From: Vanilla planifolia
Lineage: Eukaryota > Streptophyta > Magnoliopsida > Asparagales > Orchidaceae
Direction: 5' to 3'
Assembly: GCA_023846275.1 (NCBI GenBank)
Contig: CM043875.1
Coordinates: 9,729,958 to 9,793,957, forward strand
DNA length: 64,000 nucleotides
Of this stretch, positions 46,403 to 59,019 are shown piece after piece. The notes under the pieces are model-generated. The model was not told where the DNA came from, searched no databases, and was given only the letters and a program-made list of their open reading frames with translations. The translations under genes were made by a program, and so were the position numbers. Numbering within the stretch: position 1 is the stretch's first letter; each line of letters starts with the position of its first letter.

Positions 46403-48900
46403 TGTCACAATCAACCCTTTAATAGTAAATATTTCTCTAAGTGTAATTAGGTTAATGCACCAGTCAATATATTTGTTTAGCTTATTATCCCTTTTGGGAT
46501 TAACATTCAAAGTGGGAGTCATGAACCCATAATGTGATCTTCATGCTAGCGATGTTTTGCCAAAAAAAAGAACCATATCCCTACACTAACTTGTGAACCA
46601 ATTGACTCAAGAATTGATTAGCTTATGGCTATGTATCCTACCAATATATATTGGCATGTACAAGTTATTAAAGCAAATGTAATAAATTCTAGTAATGCAT
46701 ATCCAACCAAATCTACAATATAAAAAAACTATTACATGATCCATATCCCAATAAAAGTATAAGTTTATCACATGAAATAATATAAGAATGTAGATAAAAA
46801 AAATTTAATCATAAAAAGTCTCATATAGTTTAAAGTTTACCAAACATTAATGACAATACTATGTATGAATAAGAAACTATAATTATGACATCCTAAAATG
46901 ACATGTAAATGAATAATCTACTAAAAGTGCTGACTCTAATGCCCTCACTCCAACTCTTATGTCAGCTCTTAACTCCTAACTAAGAATGATATAAGGGATT
47001 GAGGCAAGCTCAATAAAAAATTCACTAAGTTCTAATATAAAAAATATTCATTCAATAATATAGTGACTTATACAATAGAAATAATTCATCAATACAAACA
47101 ATGATATCACATAAGAAATTTCATCTTGACAAGGTTATCCAAGGCATGAAACCATAATCAACAATCCTATCCAATGCCCATTACGCCTCAAAACCTTTAT
47201 GACATCATATTCATGAAATCTAGAAAATCAAAATACATAACAAGTCAGTAATGGTCTAGCACACATTCTAAACCCATGAGATCCTCTAAGCAAGGTCTAG
47301 CATTCCTATCTCTTCATGTAATTTGGCACTCTTCCTCAAAGAAGCCCAATCACGTGGGGTTTTTCCATAGGGATCTAAGAGTCCTTAAAATCTACATGGA
47401 ACTCTAATATGATCTTTGAAACATCAATGGTCTCTTGCAATGTCTTATAAATCTATGGAAATTTCTACCCTTGCAACTTCAACACCTATTTAAATATGCC
47501 ACACTCTAAGGCTCTATCTATGATGTGGTCCAATTACCATATGTTTAAGAACATCTATAGTCTAAAGTCATGCCATAAGCAAGTGGTCTTGTAACCACCA
47601 TACCTAATGAGAGACCTAAAATTTAGTGTATCTAACTCACCAAATTCTAGCTAAGGGACCATAATTTGGGGTCCATTATATCATAATTCATGTCATTATT
47701 AATATAAACTAGCTTGTCATATAACATAAATCAAAATGGTTTAATCATCAAACATCTAAAGTTAAAATAATCTTAAAAATCCTAATTTTTCACTTAGATA
47801 ATCCCATTATTTTTCTTGAAATCTTATTCAACTATCTAGGTCATCTTTAAAATCTTAATAGTTATAGAGGCCAATTTAAAGTTTCTATAAAACCTTAATT
47901 AGCCTATTTATAGAAATCATCCCCTATGTTGTTTTTCAAAACTATATCTAACCTTTGCCAAATATTTATAAGAATTCTTAGTAGAATCTTTTAGCATATT
48001 TAGGTTATCACTTGTGTATTCATTCAAGTTCTAAATCTTTGATTCAAACCTTAGAAGTCATAGCTTATATTTTTAAAGCTAATTTTATCTATCTTCCACT
48101 AATGACTCACATGTCTTATATGCCAACCTAAGTAATTACACTCTTTTAGGAGGTATCCTTCGGCCATATACACTTCTTAGAACAACATCTTAGGTGTTTA
48201 TCCATGGCTTAAGAGCTTAGTTCAAGACAACTCATAATCCTAGACAATAAATAATTAGACCTTTGGGTCAGCCAAGCACCATGTTAAGGCAAAAACAAAG
48301 CTTCATAACCCAATCTAATTATGCTAAGGTGTAACTAAGAGGCACATCAATTAACAACCTTATCCAACTTGTGCTTAAGGTCTCAATAAGTGTATGATTT
48401 TCTAGCTCCAACACTAAATTCCATCTTATGTTTTCTTATGCAAATTAAAGCCCTTAAGAAATTATTTAGTCTTAATATTTCTTAAGCTTTCCTTAATTCC
48501 ATTGATGGTTCATCCAAGACATAATTTACTTTCAAACCTAACTAGGGTTACTTGGGTACTTTATGTTATCCAAGGTTCAAAATTCAATTCTTTGGCATTT
48601 ATATTTGAAATAATGGGATTTTAAATTTCAATCGAAGATTATTCAAATTTCAAACCAAATGAATGTATAGTCCAAACTGTTGATAATTGAAATTTTAAAC
48701 CAAGGTTCTCTTGGTCATTCCAATTGCTCTTTAGATCTAGCTTAAGCTTAACAAGCATTCTAGTTAGCCTAATAGTTTTCTTATTTTGAAAGGTACATTA
48801 TATTACACACTACTACTAGTTTGGGCAAAGCTTCACTAATTTAGAAGGTAAATTGTGCTCACCTCTAGTTCTAACCTTTTTAGTGTGAGGTAATCCCTAA
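46403..48900 (-). repeat. gypsy LTR fragment
   Basis: The start tgtcacaatcaaccc resembles TGTCACACCC. It is collinear with the LTR at 53,884 and above: acattaatgacaatactatg and tatgaataagaaact (46,850) versus ataaatgacaatgccatg and tttgaatagaaacc; and ggattgaggcaagctcaat (46,993) versus ggaggcgagccaagctcaat. Further blocks are ccatggcttaagagcttagt (48,202) and the minisatellite region at 48,590-48,720. No PBS or body is on the low side. Confidence 0.7.
48590..48720. repeat. Degenerate LTR minisatellite
   Basis: Loose repeats of (A)TTTCAAAyC with AATTTyAA spacers. The same minisatellite occurs at the same LTR position at 13,800, 17,400, 55,770 and 60,111 (this orientation) and 50,590 (reverse). 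Confidence 0.5.
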
Positions 48901-48949
48901 TAAGTCTTCACTGATGCATTACTTGTTAGATTAGGAGCTATGTATATAT

Positions 48950-51449
48950 AGGATGGTCAAGTTGTAGCATAAATATTAAGATAAGGCTATAGAGTATTTA
49001 AACATGCCAAGTATATGTCTTAGCCATATCTTTCCTTATAAGCCTAAAATTTATCAAATAGATATGGCTAACCAAAATAACAATTAGGAGTGGTTTACCC
49101 TTGACATTAGTGAGTTGCAAGCATAAGATAAAAACCTTAGACAATTGTTAAGAAAATTCCTTGATTTAAAAATGCTTAGGCTAGCCTATTTAAAGCCTTA
49201 AGATGTATTTTTTTAAAATTTACATGACCTAGCCAAAAGAATCAGAAAGGGGACCAATTTAGAGAAGAAAAAGAGAGGAAGAAGTGATAGCCATTAGCAA
49301 GAAGATGAAGGAGGAACTCAAGGCTCGAAGGATGGAAAAACTATGCAAGTACAAGTTCTTTACTTGGATTACAAGGTAGGGTACCATTGATATTACACAT
49401 TAAATGCACGTAAGATGTAAGGAAAGATAAAAAAAGATTATCTTGTTAAATTTGTACGTGTTGGCAATGGAAAAATGAATATGTAAGTAATTAGCTAATC
49501 TTGTTTCCATGAAATTACCTAAATGAGGATTAATTTGTTCTACCTATGACTTAAAGAAATTTTGTGAGCATGTAAAGGACTTCTTTTATTTATATCCTTA
49601 TGAAACCTTCCAAAATTAGCTCACTCATATTGTTTAGTAGTGTATATTCTCTCTTCAAAATGATGTTATCATGTAGAATTGTGGTTAAAAGTATGTCAAA
49701 TTGATATTATTGTTCTTTATGTAAATATGTATGGAAAATGAGCTTATTGTTGGCATAGAGAATGTCGTATAATCTTCAAAACAAGAAAGAACTATTTTAT
49801 GCTTAATAATATTCTTTAACCAAGACATGATATCATGGTCCTATAATTTATAACATGTTGCAACTAATACCTTTATGGATCTCCATTCTTTTAAATTAAA
49901 TTTAGAATCCTAGGGTCATGGTGTACTAGCAAGGAAAATTAAGTTGTGGCTAGAAGTGCTAAGGCTAAGAATAAACTTGGTTAATAAATAGTTTTAAGGT
50001 CTTTTGGTTGATTCTTGGTTTGGATCCAAACAAAAATGAGAAATTTTGGCATGATGGAGCAACGTTACCCTAAATGTGAAAGCTCAGTTAGCATAAGAAA
50101 ATAAGAAAAATACTTGTTAAGATATTTGTCAGCTGTTTGCAAAGTAAGCAAAATTTTAAGTTAGGCTTAGGATATGTTTATGTTGAAATATATCCTTAAT
50201 AGATGGCCTTGGAGTTGGAACGTAGTCAATACAGTATGAGCCATTTATGCATGATTTAAATAAGTCCTTTGGATGGAGAAGTCTTTGTAAATTTCTAAGA
50301 AGATGGTAGAAGGGCTCAAGTTAAGCCTTAGGATTATACTAGTCATTGCTAAGGAGTTAATTATATTGTAATGTTGTTAAACCCTTGACTTAATTTGTTT
50401 TTTTTGTGCAAGATTATGAGTGAGCCTAATTAAGTTCTTGGGTAATTAGACTGTGCACCTGATGGTAAAAGCTAGAGGTGTGCATACAATAGAAGCTTAA
50501 TAGACAATCAAATAAGAAATAGATTTTTAGAAAGAATCCTAGGTGAAATTAAGTCAACGTTTAATTATAAGAATGATGGACAAGGGTATTATAGATTGTT
50601 GGCTTAGAATTTACTAGAAATCTTGAGGTACCTAGGTGATTCAAAATAACCCTAGATAATTGAATTAGGTTACAAGAGAAATCTTAGGTTTTCTTATTTA
50701 AGTAATGAAAACCATAGATAGTGGATTTAGGGTTAAGGAAAGCCCTAAAGCTCTAAGTTTTTGGATTAGGTTTCAAAAACCTTACACACTTGATTTGGGT
50801 TTTTAAGGAAAGCTTAATACTATAATAGGTGATTTTAGACCATCGATGCTTATGCATGAGATGGATAGATCAAATATTTTATTTCCTTGGGTTGGAGGAA
50901 ATCATTTCACATAATTGATGAGCTGCTATGAGGAGTGCTAGATTACGTGGTGAGGGACTTCAGGTTTTATGGAGTGACATTTTTATATTTAGTTCCAAGT
51001 GAGAAAAGTTGCACATTTAGTCATGTGAGAAACAAATAATGTGCCATGATATGTGGTAGTATTGAGGACACTTAGAGTCTTATAAGATTGGCCCATATGA
51101 CTAGCATTGACTTTTTAGAGTGTCAAGTCACATGATGTGATATTAGTTGAGGCCTTGAGACTATTCTCTTATATTAAAGAGTTTACTAAATTAATGGAGG
51201 AACAATGGGCATCCAATTAATAGTATTATAAGTTTGTGTTATTTAAGCTTTGTAAATGGATATACATCTATTGAGATTTTTTATTTGATTTAATTTATAT
51301 ACATTTCTCTTATAGTTTTACATATATATTTCTTTGCTATTATATTTTAGTTTCATAATATGATTCTAGGTTTCCCTATTGTGCTCCTTGGCTCACTCTC
51401 CTTTTTGCTTTTATAAGTTCAATGAATTAGAAGTCATATAGGACCTAAT
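48950..51449 (+). repeat. Plus-oriented gypsy LTR
   Basis: It carries, in reverse orientation to all other gypsy LTRs here, the purine-rich block gagaagaaaaagagaggaag (49,261), then agatgaaggaggaactcaag (49,302; compare the complement of ttgagcttcatccttaaat at 14,751), the minisatellite in TTAGGGTT orientation (50,590-50,830) and ttgtgctccttggctcactc near 51,378 (complement of the gagccaggctcaat block). It ends at a PBS-like site at 51,450. The boundary with the minus-oriented LTR on its left is not sharp. Confidence 0.55.
50590..50830. repeat. TTAGGGTT-type LTR minisatellite (reverse orientation)
   Basis: Successive units of about 45-60 bp include accctagataattgaattag, atagatagtggatttagg, ttttggattaggtttcaaaa and cttgatttgggtttttaagg. 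They are the reverse-strand version of the repeats at 60,111-60,320 and 13,800-13,890. Confidence 0.6.
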
Positions 51450-51465
51450 TTTGATATCATTAGAG
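51450..51465 (+). other. Possible gypsy primer-binding site, plus strand
   Basis: tttgatatcattagag resembles TTTGGTATCAGAG with one change and a two-base insertion, at the end of the plus-oriented LTR. Confidence 0.45.
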
Positions 51466-51785
51466 TTAGTTCACCAACTAGATGACATTCTTCTTGAATT
51501 TTATGATTAGTTTTAATTGAGTTATTATTTCTATTAATGATTATCAGTTTTAGTTATTGATGAACATTGGAATGTGCTAGATAATTATAAATGGATTTTG
51601 GAATTTTCTTATTAATTTTATTTTTGGTTGGACTTGGGACATGAGGTTATTGAGCATTGAATATTTTATAGATTTATATTTGTATTATGGATGCAAATAT
51701 CTTTGACCTATTTTTTTATTCTAGCATTATGGCATGTATGCTTAGTTTGCATGTACATTGTTGGATATATGGGTTTTGGTTGCTC
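51466..51785 (+). other. Probable 5' leader of the plus-strand gypsy element
   Basis: There are no coding blocks. It follows the PBS-like site and is cut off where the minus-strand gypsy integrase begins at about 51,790, giving a head-on junction of two elements. Confidence 0.35.
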
Positions 51786-51794
51786 TTAATGATT

Positions 51795-52560
51795 TAAAAA
51801 ATTGTCTAAAAAATTATGTGTAATAAATTAATCTTTTCATAACAATGTAGAGAGATATTTTAGTGAATCAACCCATTATTACCAAATTAAATCATAATCT
51901 TTTCTGGTCCTTGACAAGCCTATGACAAAACCATGGTAATTTTCCCTCATTTCCACCATAGTACAACTAATTTTGTAATAAAATGTCATGCTTTTGACAT
52001 TCAGCTTTAACTCTTCAATAAATAAAGCACCTTTAAACATAGCGAGTCACATCCTTTTTTAAACCTCTCCACCAAAAAATTATGTTGAGTTTCCTGTACA
52101 TTTGGTTTACCCTAGATTGATCACCAACTTGTTTGCATGAGCTTCTCTCAATACTCTGTCTTTGAGCTCTTGGTGCAATAAATTCCTCAAACTCTCTATT
52201 GCATGCTAGCAAAGAAATACTGAAGCTTAGGATGTCTTATTGAAGTGTCCTTTACTCATTTAACTAATCAACCTAGAAACTAAAAGAATTGAGTTAGGTT
52301 ACCAAAGCCTATACTAATTGAGTCCAAGTTATGTTGATATCAAAAATAACTTCTCTCTCTAATCACTCCATAAGCATAAGTTTAAGATTTGTGCTCAAGG
52401 CATAAGCTACTAAGTTAGTCTTGACATCATAATGTTTAATATCTCGATCACACTCTATCATGAGCTCTAATAAACATCTTTGTCTTAAAACCCTTGCCAA
52501 GGATAACTAAATCACTTCAAACTCTAAATCCAATTAGGATCTCATCACCAAAAGATACTT
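51795..52560 (-). pseudogene. gypsy RNase H-integrase remnant
   Basis: The clearest block is YHGFVIGLSRTRKDYDLIW near 51,945-51,885 (family ISMDFVVGLPRTQKGYDSIW), the start of the DDE integrase core; the catalytic Asp of MDF is changed to Gly in HGF. Toward 52,500, nucleotide similarity to the RNase H/integrase N-terminal part of the first gypsy element is plain (shared phrases such as actaatcarcctagawrctaaaag). Integrase downstream of this is lost. Confidence 0.8.
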
Positions 52561-52699
52561 CCATTATTAATGGTGTTTTTTTAAAAGAGAATTAATTTTT
52601 GAATAAACCAAAGATTACATCCTATAAAGCATACAATTAAACCAACAATGAGTTTTCCCAACTAAGTGAATGCATAAATTAGGATAATTAGCATCAGAA

Positions 52700-53860
52700 T
52701 CCTCTATGACATGCTATTAGGTGAGTGCATGAACTCTTGACTACCCTCCTACTTATCCAGTGCTCTAAGTGGCCTTTTGTACCTTATGATAATTAGAATT
52801 CCTATGCCTAATGTTCAAGAAGATAAAGAAAACATTGCATTTAAACCTACATGCACCATCATGCCCTTTGTCATAATATTTGCATCTCTAGACTTGATCT
52901 TTACATTGCTCTATAAGTCACCCACTAACAAGTTGAGCCATAAGAACTTAGACTAACTATCTTAGTTAGATCTCTTCTATCATTTCTTACTAATAAATTT
53001 GCCATTGCTCTTATTTTTTTACTATTAGAGTTCTTCTTTTCCTATTAACTTCTTTGTGAGCCTCCATGTAATGCTCTAACTACTTAATTTATTTGGTAAC
53101 TTCTACCAAGTCATGTGACTATGCAAACTAAGTATCCATAAGGTATCTTTAGGAAGAAGATCAAGTCCCTCCATAAAGAACTCACAATGATGCTCCTCCA
53201 AGGTGACTGACTCTGAAGCATATCATGTGAGATAAGTGAGTCTAGAAGCATAATCCATTATAATAACTTGTCTCTATGTCTAGTGAGTAAAGTCCTTAGA
53301 ACTTTGAGCTTAGGCTTCCTTTGGTACATAAGAACCTCTAAATGCTACCATAAACAAGTTCCATGGAATCTCACTAATCAGGGACATCTCCAAACATGTT
53401 GTAACACTAGTCACACCACTAAGTATCTACCTCACCATTAGGAACCAAATCATCCACAACAATCATTTACTTAGATGGGCATCCCAATGCATCAAATAGA
53501 TCCTAAACATGTCCTAAAAAATAATCTAGCAAAGTTAAATCTATCATAGCAAACAAGGCTTTTATTCTCAATTACATAAAAGCCTTCAAGAATGTCTCCA
53601 GTTTGGGTGCATACTAGACCAACGGTGTCATAACTCTAGCTGGTCAGTCTAACTTTGGCTCTCCTTATGACCCTTAAGGTAGCACTTTAGGTGTTAAACA
53701 ATTTTATCAAGGAGAAAATTACCATGCTTAATTACTTAAAGCAAGAAGTATGACACATTAATTCATCTAACTTATAAAATCATATATCCAATTGCTCCCC
53801 ACCTTATTAAGCAGGAACCTAGTATACCTAAGGTGCCCTAACTCTAGTGCAGGTAACAGT
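52700..53860 (-). pseudogene. gypsy gag remnant
   Basis: It is nucleotide-collinear with the gag of the first gypsy element: taggtgagtgcatgaactct (52,715) versus taagtgagtgcataatgctt (22,941), and gtgagcctccatgtaatgct (53,056) versus atgagcctccatctaacatt (23,281). Frames are broken throughout; protein landmarks are weaker than in the first copy. Confidence 0.75.
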
Positions 53861-53866
53861 AACCTA

Positions 53867-53879
53867 GGCTTTGATACTA
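53867..53879 (-). other. gypsy primer-binding site
   Basis: ggctttgatacta, one base different from the site at 24,094 and in the same relation to gag and LTR. Confidence 0.75.
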
Positions 53880-53883
53880 AATC

Positions 53884-56850
53884 TATGACATCTAACTATT
53901 TAGTAGCTTTTTTCTTGGGTGCAACAAAACCAATGCACAACCAAATTATTTGTTAGCCACTTTACAAATTGGGAGTAACATTCCTTTGATCTAATCATAA
54001 TCATCAAAACATGTTACCTAAAATGAACCTTACCTCTACACTAACTATTAAGTAGTTAGTTAAAGATCTCATTCACTCTCTTCTAAATAACTGACCAATG
54101 TACACTTGTATGTACTTGAATTCAAAGCAAACCTAATAACTTGTTATAAAGCTTATTCATGCAAATCCAGAACATCAAACAAACTAGTATAAGACCCATA
54201 TGCCAACTAGAAGTCTTAGTCTATGTCATGAAATAATGTAAAAAATATCGATATCAAATTCTATCATAAACATTCTCATATAGTCAATAGTCCATTAGAT
54301 ATAAATGACAATGCCATGTTTGAATAGAAACCAATAACTATAACATCATAAAATACTAGCTAGATGAATAATCTAGTAAAAATACTAACCACTCTAACTC
54401 CTATATTAGCTCTTAATACTCTTCACCTATAGATGACGTAAGGAAGGGAGGCGAGCCAAGCTCAATAATAAATCTACAAGTGTTACTATAAAAATAGTCA
54501 TGTCTAGTAGAATGAAATCATCGACATGGACAATAACAGATAATGTATCTTAGCTTACCAAGCAAGTCCAAGGCATAAAACCATTACCCATCAAGCCTCA
54601 TAAATCTCTATGACATCATAAAACTTCTTTGTAGAAAAATAGAATGTAGTGCACCACCAATGGTTTGGCTTTCTCTTTAAACCCATGATGTGCTCGACAC
54701 ATTGTTTAAGATTCCTATCTCATCACATAATCTATCACTCCTATTTAAAGAAGCCATTCTCATGGGGCATACTCATAATACTCTAAGAATTCTTTATATT
54801 CATGAGGCACTCTAACAGATGCTTTGATACATCCAAAGTCTCTTGTGATGTCTTATTAATTAGTCACACTTAGCTACCTTGGAATCAATAAGATCTAATA
54901 GTACACATTATTTGGCTTTAACAATGACATTAACCAAGTCCCTTAACACTCCAGGATTGCTAAATAGCACATGACACTCCACTTAAGACTCCATAACTTG
55001 TTGGACACATATCTTGCGGGGTCATCATCTAGGACCAACTTCATCCTAATCTATCTCATTAATATAAACTTGTCTATTATATAGCATCATTCTAAATGGT
55101 TTAATCATTAGTTAGCAAGGGTTATCTAGAAAATTCTTATAGACTTCATCTATCATTTTGGATAATCCTATGGTTTTCCTTAAAACACTAACCAACTCTT
55201 TGGGTGTTATTGGGTTTCATTATACTCTAATAGTTATCTAGGATAACTTAGTGATTACATTAAACCCTAATTAGACAATCTAGGTAGTCATCTTATATCT
55301 AGTTTTTCTTATCTATATCTAACTATTATCAGATCTGAACCAAGAAACCTTACCAAACTCTTTTAAAGTTTTTAGGTTATCACTTAAGTATTCACTCAAG
55401 TTATAAATCATTGACTAAATCCATTAAAATAAAATCCCTTATTTGAGACTAGGGTTCACATTATTTCCATTAATTGACTCTCTTGTCTTGTAAGCTTATC
55501 TATGTCACCACACCCTTCCAAAAGTCTCTTAGGTTTTTGCAAAGCCAATGATGTCATTGGTTCAACCTTAAATTCTATCTTAGGTCCTTGTTGCAAAACC
55601 TAAAGTCCTTAGGAATTATTTAATCCTACCATTTACTTAGTACCTTAACTTTTTTTAACCTCATTGATGGTTCATTCAAGTAATAATTTACATCAAAACT
55701 TGACCAGGGTAACTTTGGTATGTAACATTATCTAAGGTACAAACATTAAACCATAAGAATTTAATTTTAAATCCATGGACCTTTAAATTTCAACCCTAAA
55801 TATTCAAATTTCAAGCAAAGGCATATAAATATAAATTCCTAAGTAATTCAAATTCAAAACCTTGGTGCTCATGGTCAATCTAATTGATCTATAGACCTAG
55901 CTTAAGCTAATTAAACATATTAGTTAGCCAAAAAAATTTAATTCCTATATCATAATTAATTGAACCCACAACATTTTTATTAAGCTTAACTGAGACCCAT
56001 AATCACCTTTACCCTTTTTCTAAGGCTAATCCAAGCCTCTTTAGCCTCCCCACAAAGAAACAAAAAAGTTGTACTTACTTTAAAAGTCATCTATGGTCCT
56101 TTTTAAAGTTCCTTATTACTTTTTTAAAACAATGGTTGAGCCCTCCCAATAAATCACATGGTCTACCCGAGGCATTCAACCCCTCTTGGTTGTAAAATTT
56201 CAACATTTAGATTCTTTTTCAATAAAAGAAAATATCTTGTGCTCTTATTAGTGTTTTATGGTTACACCTAAAAATTTATCACTAAGTTCTTATGCTAGAA
56301 TTTTCATCATCATTTCATTGATCAATTTCAACTAAGCAACAATTTTTAGAGTAAAGTTTTAATTTTCAACATGGGTACCATATGTATAAGGTTCATTTAA
56401 GTAACATCTACATAACGACAACTGAAAAAATATCATCATTTCCATGCTTAATCTTGGTAGGCATATCCTACAAAATTTATGACAAAAACATCAATATTTC
56501 TACATAACATGATTACATATTTGTCATGATTCAATGAAAATAAGTCATATAGAAATAATTAAATAAAATCTTGGTATAATATTATTAATGCATGGTTTAG
56601 GTAATTGTTTTGAATAAATCATAACATTCTATGATTACATATTTAGCAAAACAATCATGCTAAGAACTTATATAGTTGGACAAACAATCTTTTAATCTTG
56701 CAAGGTTAGGATATATTTACCTTATCCTTATCCTAAGGGTTCATACAATCAAGGGATTAGTTTAACCTCAATCTTGATGCCCTTGACTAGGTTTGATTCT
56801 TACTTTTAAGGGAACTCATGAATCCTTTAGGCTATCTCCTGATTATAGTA
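53884..56850 (-). repeat. gypsy 5' LTR of the second element
   Basis: It starts with tatgacatctaac after the PBS. It contains ggaggcgagccaagctcaat (54,447), the minisatellite (55,770-55,870), gtcatctatggtccttttta (56,086) and a run to the ttaccttatccttatcctaa block at about 56,718, giving nearly 3 kb. It is the most continuous gypsy LTR in the window and served as the reference for assigning the fragments at 13.8, 16.9 and 46.4 kb. No sharp high-coordinate terminus was found. Confidence 0.7.
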
Positions 56851-57553
56851 AATCTAGATAAGATTTCAACCTTCACATCATCAAAACAAAGCCTTCTTAT
56901 CACATAATCCAATATATATAAGACACAATCTAATTTGATATCTTTACCATTGAAATTTAAAAAATTAAACTTGATAAATATTTAAAATTTAAGCACATTT
57001 AAATTAGTATTTAACATTCAAAATTTAAATGATAAACTAAGGAAAGGTACTCAATCAAGAGGAACATACATTGTGCTAGACAATTTTATAGGTGTAACAT
57101 GATTTAAAAAGATTTAGCAATTGTAAATGAAGAGCCTTTGTGAGCAGTTATGCATTGTACAATAAAAGATGATGTATAGAATCATCTACCATGCACTTGT
57201 GTACTTCAAGATTTATGTAACACTTTCTCTATGAGTAATGATGACGTGTAGAAGAAATGATGATGAATGGATACGATTATCATGCACTTGTACACTTTAA
57301 GATTGATGTAGCACATTCAATCTTTCACTTCAATTGATAAGGAAAGAAGTCACAAGAAGAGCACTCCAAAATTATCTCACAAAACTATTAAAGATCTTCC
57401 TCATTTTAAAGAGTTTTTGGAGTGTTTTATATAGAAATAAAATCTCATAGAAGCATCTTAAGCACTCCAAAATGAATATAAGACCCTTCCCAAAATGGTT
57501 AACAAAAAGGTTGTACGTTCAATTAAATTATCCACACATATTTATTGGCTTTT
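56851..57553. other. Unassigned DNA with a 91-bp duplication
   Basis: No coding block. Two adjacent copies of about 91 bp begin at 57,168 (gatgatgtatagaatcatct) and 57,259 (gatgatgaatggatacgatt) and both continue into catgcacttgt...ttaagattgatgta-like text. A TATA-like ttttatatagaaat lies at 57,431, possibly part of a copia LTR preceding the gag at 57.6 kb. Confidence 0.5.
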
Positions 57554-58073
57554 AATTTATGGATATACTAAAAGGACAATTAATGAGACATGACCATGCT
57601 TACAAGATAATTGAATTACAAAAGCAATGTGATGATCTTAGGGAAGAAAATGTTTCACTGACCAAAAAAATCACATTTCAACCATCTTCTATTTGGAAAA
57701 TATCTAGTAGACAAATAAAATTACAATTTTTATGCATTCAAAATCCATTATTTCATTGAAAGGATAAATGATTTGTTAAAAAGAGAAAATTAATATTTGA
57801 AGTAGAAACTTAATTGCTTTTCCTTAATTAGAAATACATTGAAATCTTTAGAAGGAAAATTTTGGCAATAACTCTGCACAAGTCTAATTTCATTTTCAAT
57901 GCAATAAACATGCGAACTTTTATGGTGGTATTAGAACTGTTAATAAATGTTTGCATTTGCATATGACACCTACTTATACATGTTATTCAAAGGCAATCGC
58001 TAATGTTGTAAGTAATTATCGTTGTAAGAATGGTCATGTCTTATTAATTGTCCTTTTAGTATATCCATAAATT
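57554..58073. repeat. 60-bp inverted repeat flanking copia gag remains
   Basis: The left arm (57,554-57,613) and right arm (58,014-58,073) are reverse complements with three mismatches or gaps; the first 31 bases (aatttatggatatactaaaa then ggacaattaat) are perfect. The right arm is the zinc-knuckle coding segment of a plus-strand copia gag, so the left arm is an inverted duplicate of it. The 400-bp loop holds the rest of the gag C-terminal region. Confidence 0.92.
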
Positions 58074-58130
58074 GAAATCTATGAATAGGAGTGGATCCCA
58101 AAAAGTAGCATTTTATGTATAGGATTTGCA
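57610..58130 (+). pseudogene. copia gag C-terminal remnant with zinc knuckle
   Basis: From 57,614 the plus strand reads ELQKQCDDLREENVSLTKKI, a heptad-like coiled coil of the kind that precedes the zinc knuckle in long-LTR copia gag. At 58,018-58,055 YRCKNGHV then, after a frameshift, CPF resembles the end of C-x2-C-x4-H-x4-C (family CHYCGK.GH.SY.CPF), followed by a degraded WVPK. The open frame 57,559-57,759 starts in the inverted arm, so its first 19 residues are antisense zinc knuckle and only the rest is gag. No pol domains follow. Confidence 0.6.
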
Positions 58131-59019
58131 AAATCACCTACTACTACTTATAAAGCCATGATCATTTTGGTTCCTCAAGTTAAACCATTACTAGATGTGC
58201 AAGCGTTTCTCCGTAGTGAGAACCTATGAAGAAAAACCTTTGGCATATGAGGTTATGTTTATTGCACACATGTTAAAATGGTCACTAAAAAAAATAAATA
58301 TGGTCATTATCTAATAAATTTAATTAAAAGTTTAATATTCTAAATTGTATACATATTCATATGCACAAATACACACACTCTCTCTTAAGATTAGCTAAGA
58401 AGAATGAGTATTAAGTAATAAACATGGAATACTAAGTGTAAGTAGTTTTTAGTTAATGATTGAAGAAGAATTGAAGAATTTAGGACTAAATGAAATACAA
58501 TCTTAAGCTATTCTAAGAATCATATAATGGATGTATTGTTTGATAAACTTATTGAACAAGGTCTAATCATATGAATAGTTTGAATAGTAATTTATTATGG
58601 CAAATAATTTGCATAAAAATTACATTATGGATAAAGAAACAATCAAAGGACTTTGTTTAAGTAAAATTATGATGTACTTATGCATTAATAACCAATGAGG
58701 CAAAATCTTAACCGACTAAATTTAGGAAATGCAAACTAAGTGCATTCACACATGTATGACACTTCCATTATATAGATATGAACCAGTTTTTCTTGAATAC
58801 ATGGTTGAAATGGTATAGACTTCGTACAAAAAGGAATAGCTCATCATACTTTTATGGCCTTTTTCACCTAAGATGTTGTGCAAGTGACTATTTTGTTTCC
58901 TTTGTAGGATACTATTGAAAGACAAACAACATTAAACTTTTTACTTTTTTGAAATTAATCTAAAATAAGTGTTATAAATCAAGTAACCTTTAAATGGACA
59001 AATGATTAAATATTTTTAT
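58131..59019. other. Unassigned AT-rich DNA
   Basis: No domain, LTR end or PBS recognised. Confidence 0.45.

Larger units (their letters stand above)
51790..53879 (-). mobile_element. Second Ty3/gypsy element, RT region deleted
   Basis: The minus strand shows PBS (53,867-53,879), gag (53,860-52,700), then directly RNase H/integrase-side sequence (52,560-52,140) and the start of the integrase core (51,950-51,800). Relative to the first gypsy element, 52,140-52,560 corresponds to 20,870-21,300 and 52,700-53,860 to 22,930-24,090. The intervening protease and RT (about 1.6 kb) are missing and replaced by about 140 unassigned bases. Integrase stops after its first quarter. Non-autonomous and dead. 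Confidence 0.85.
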
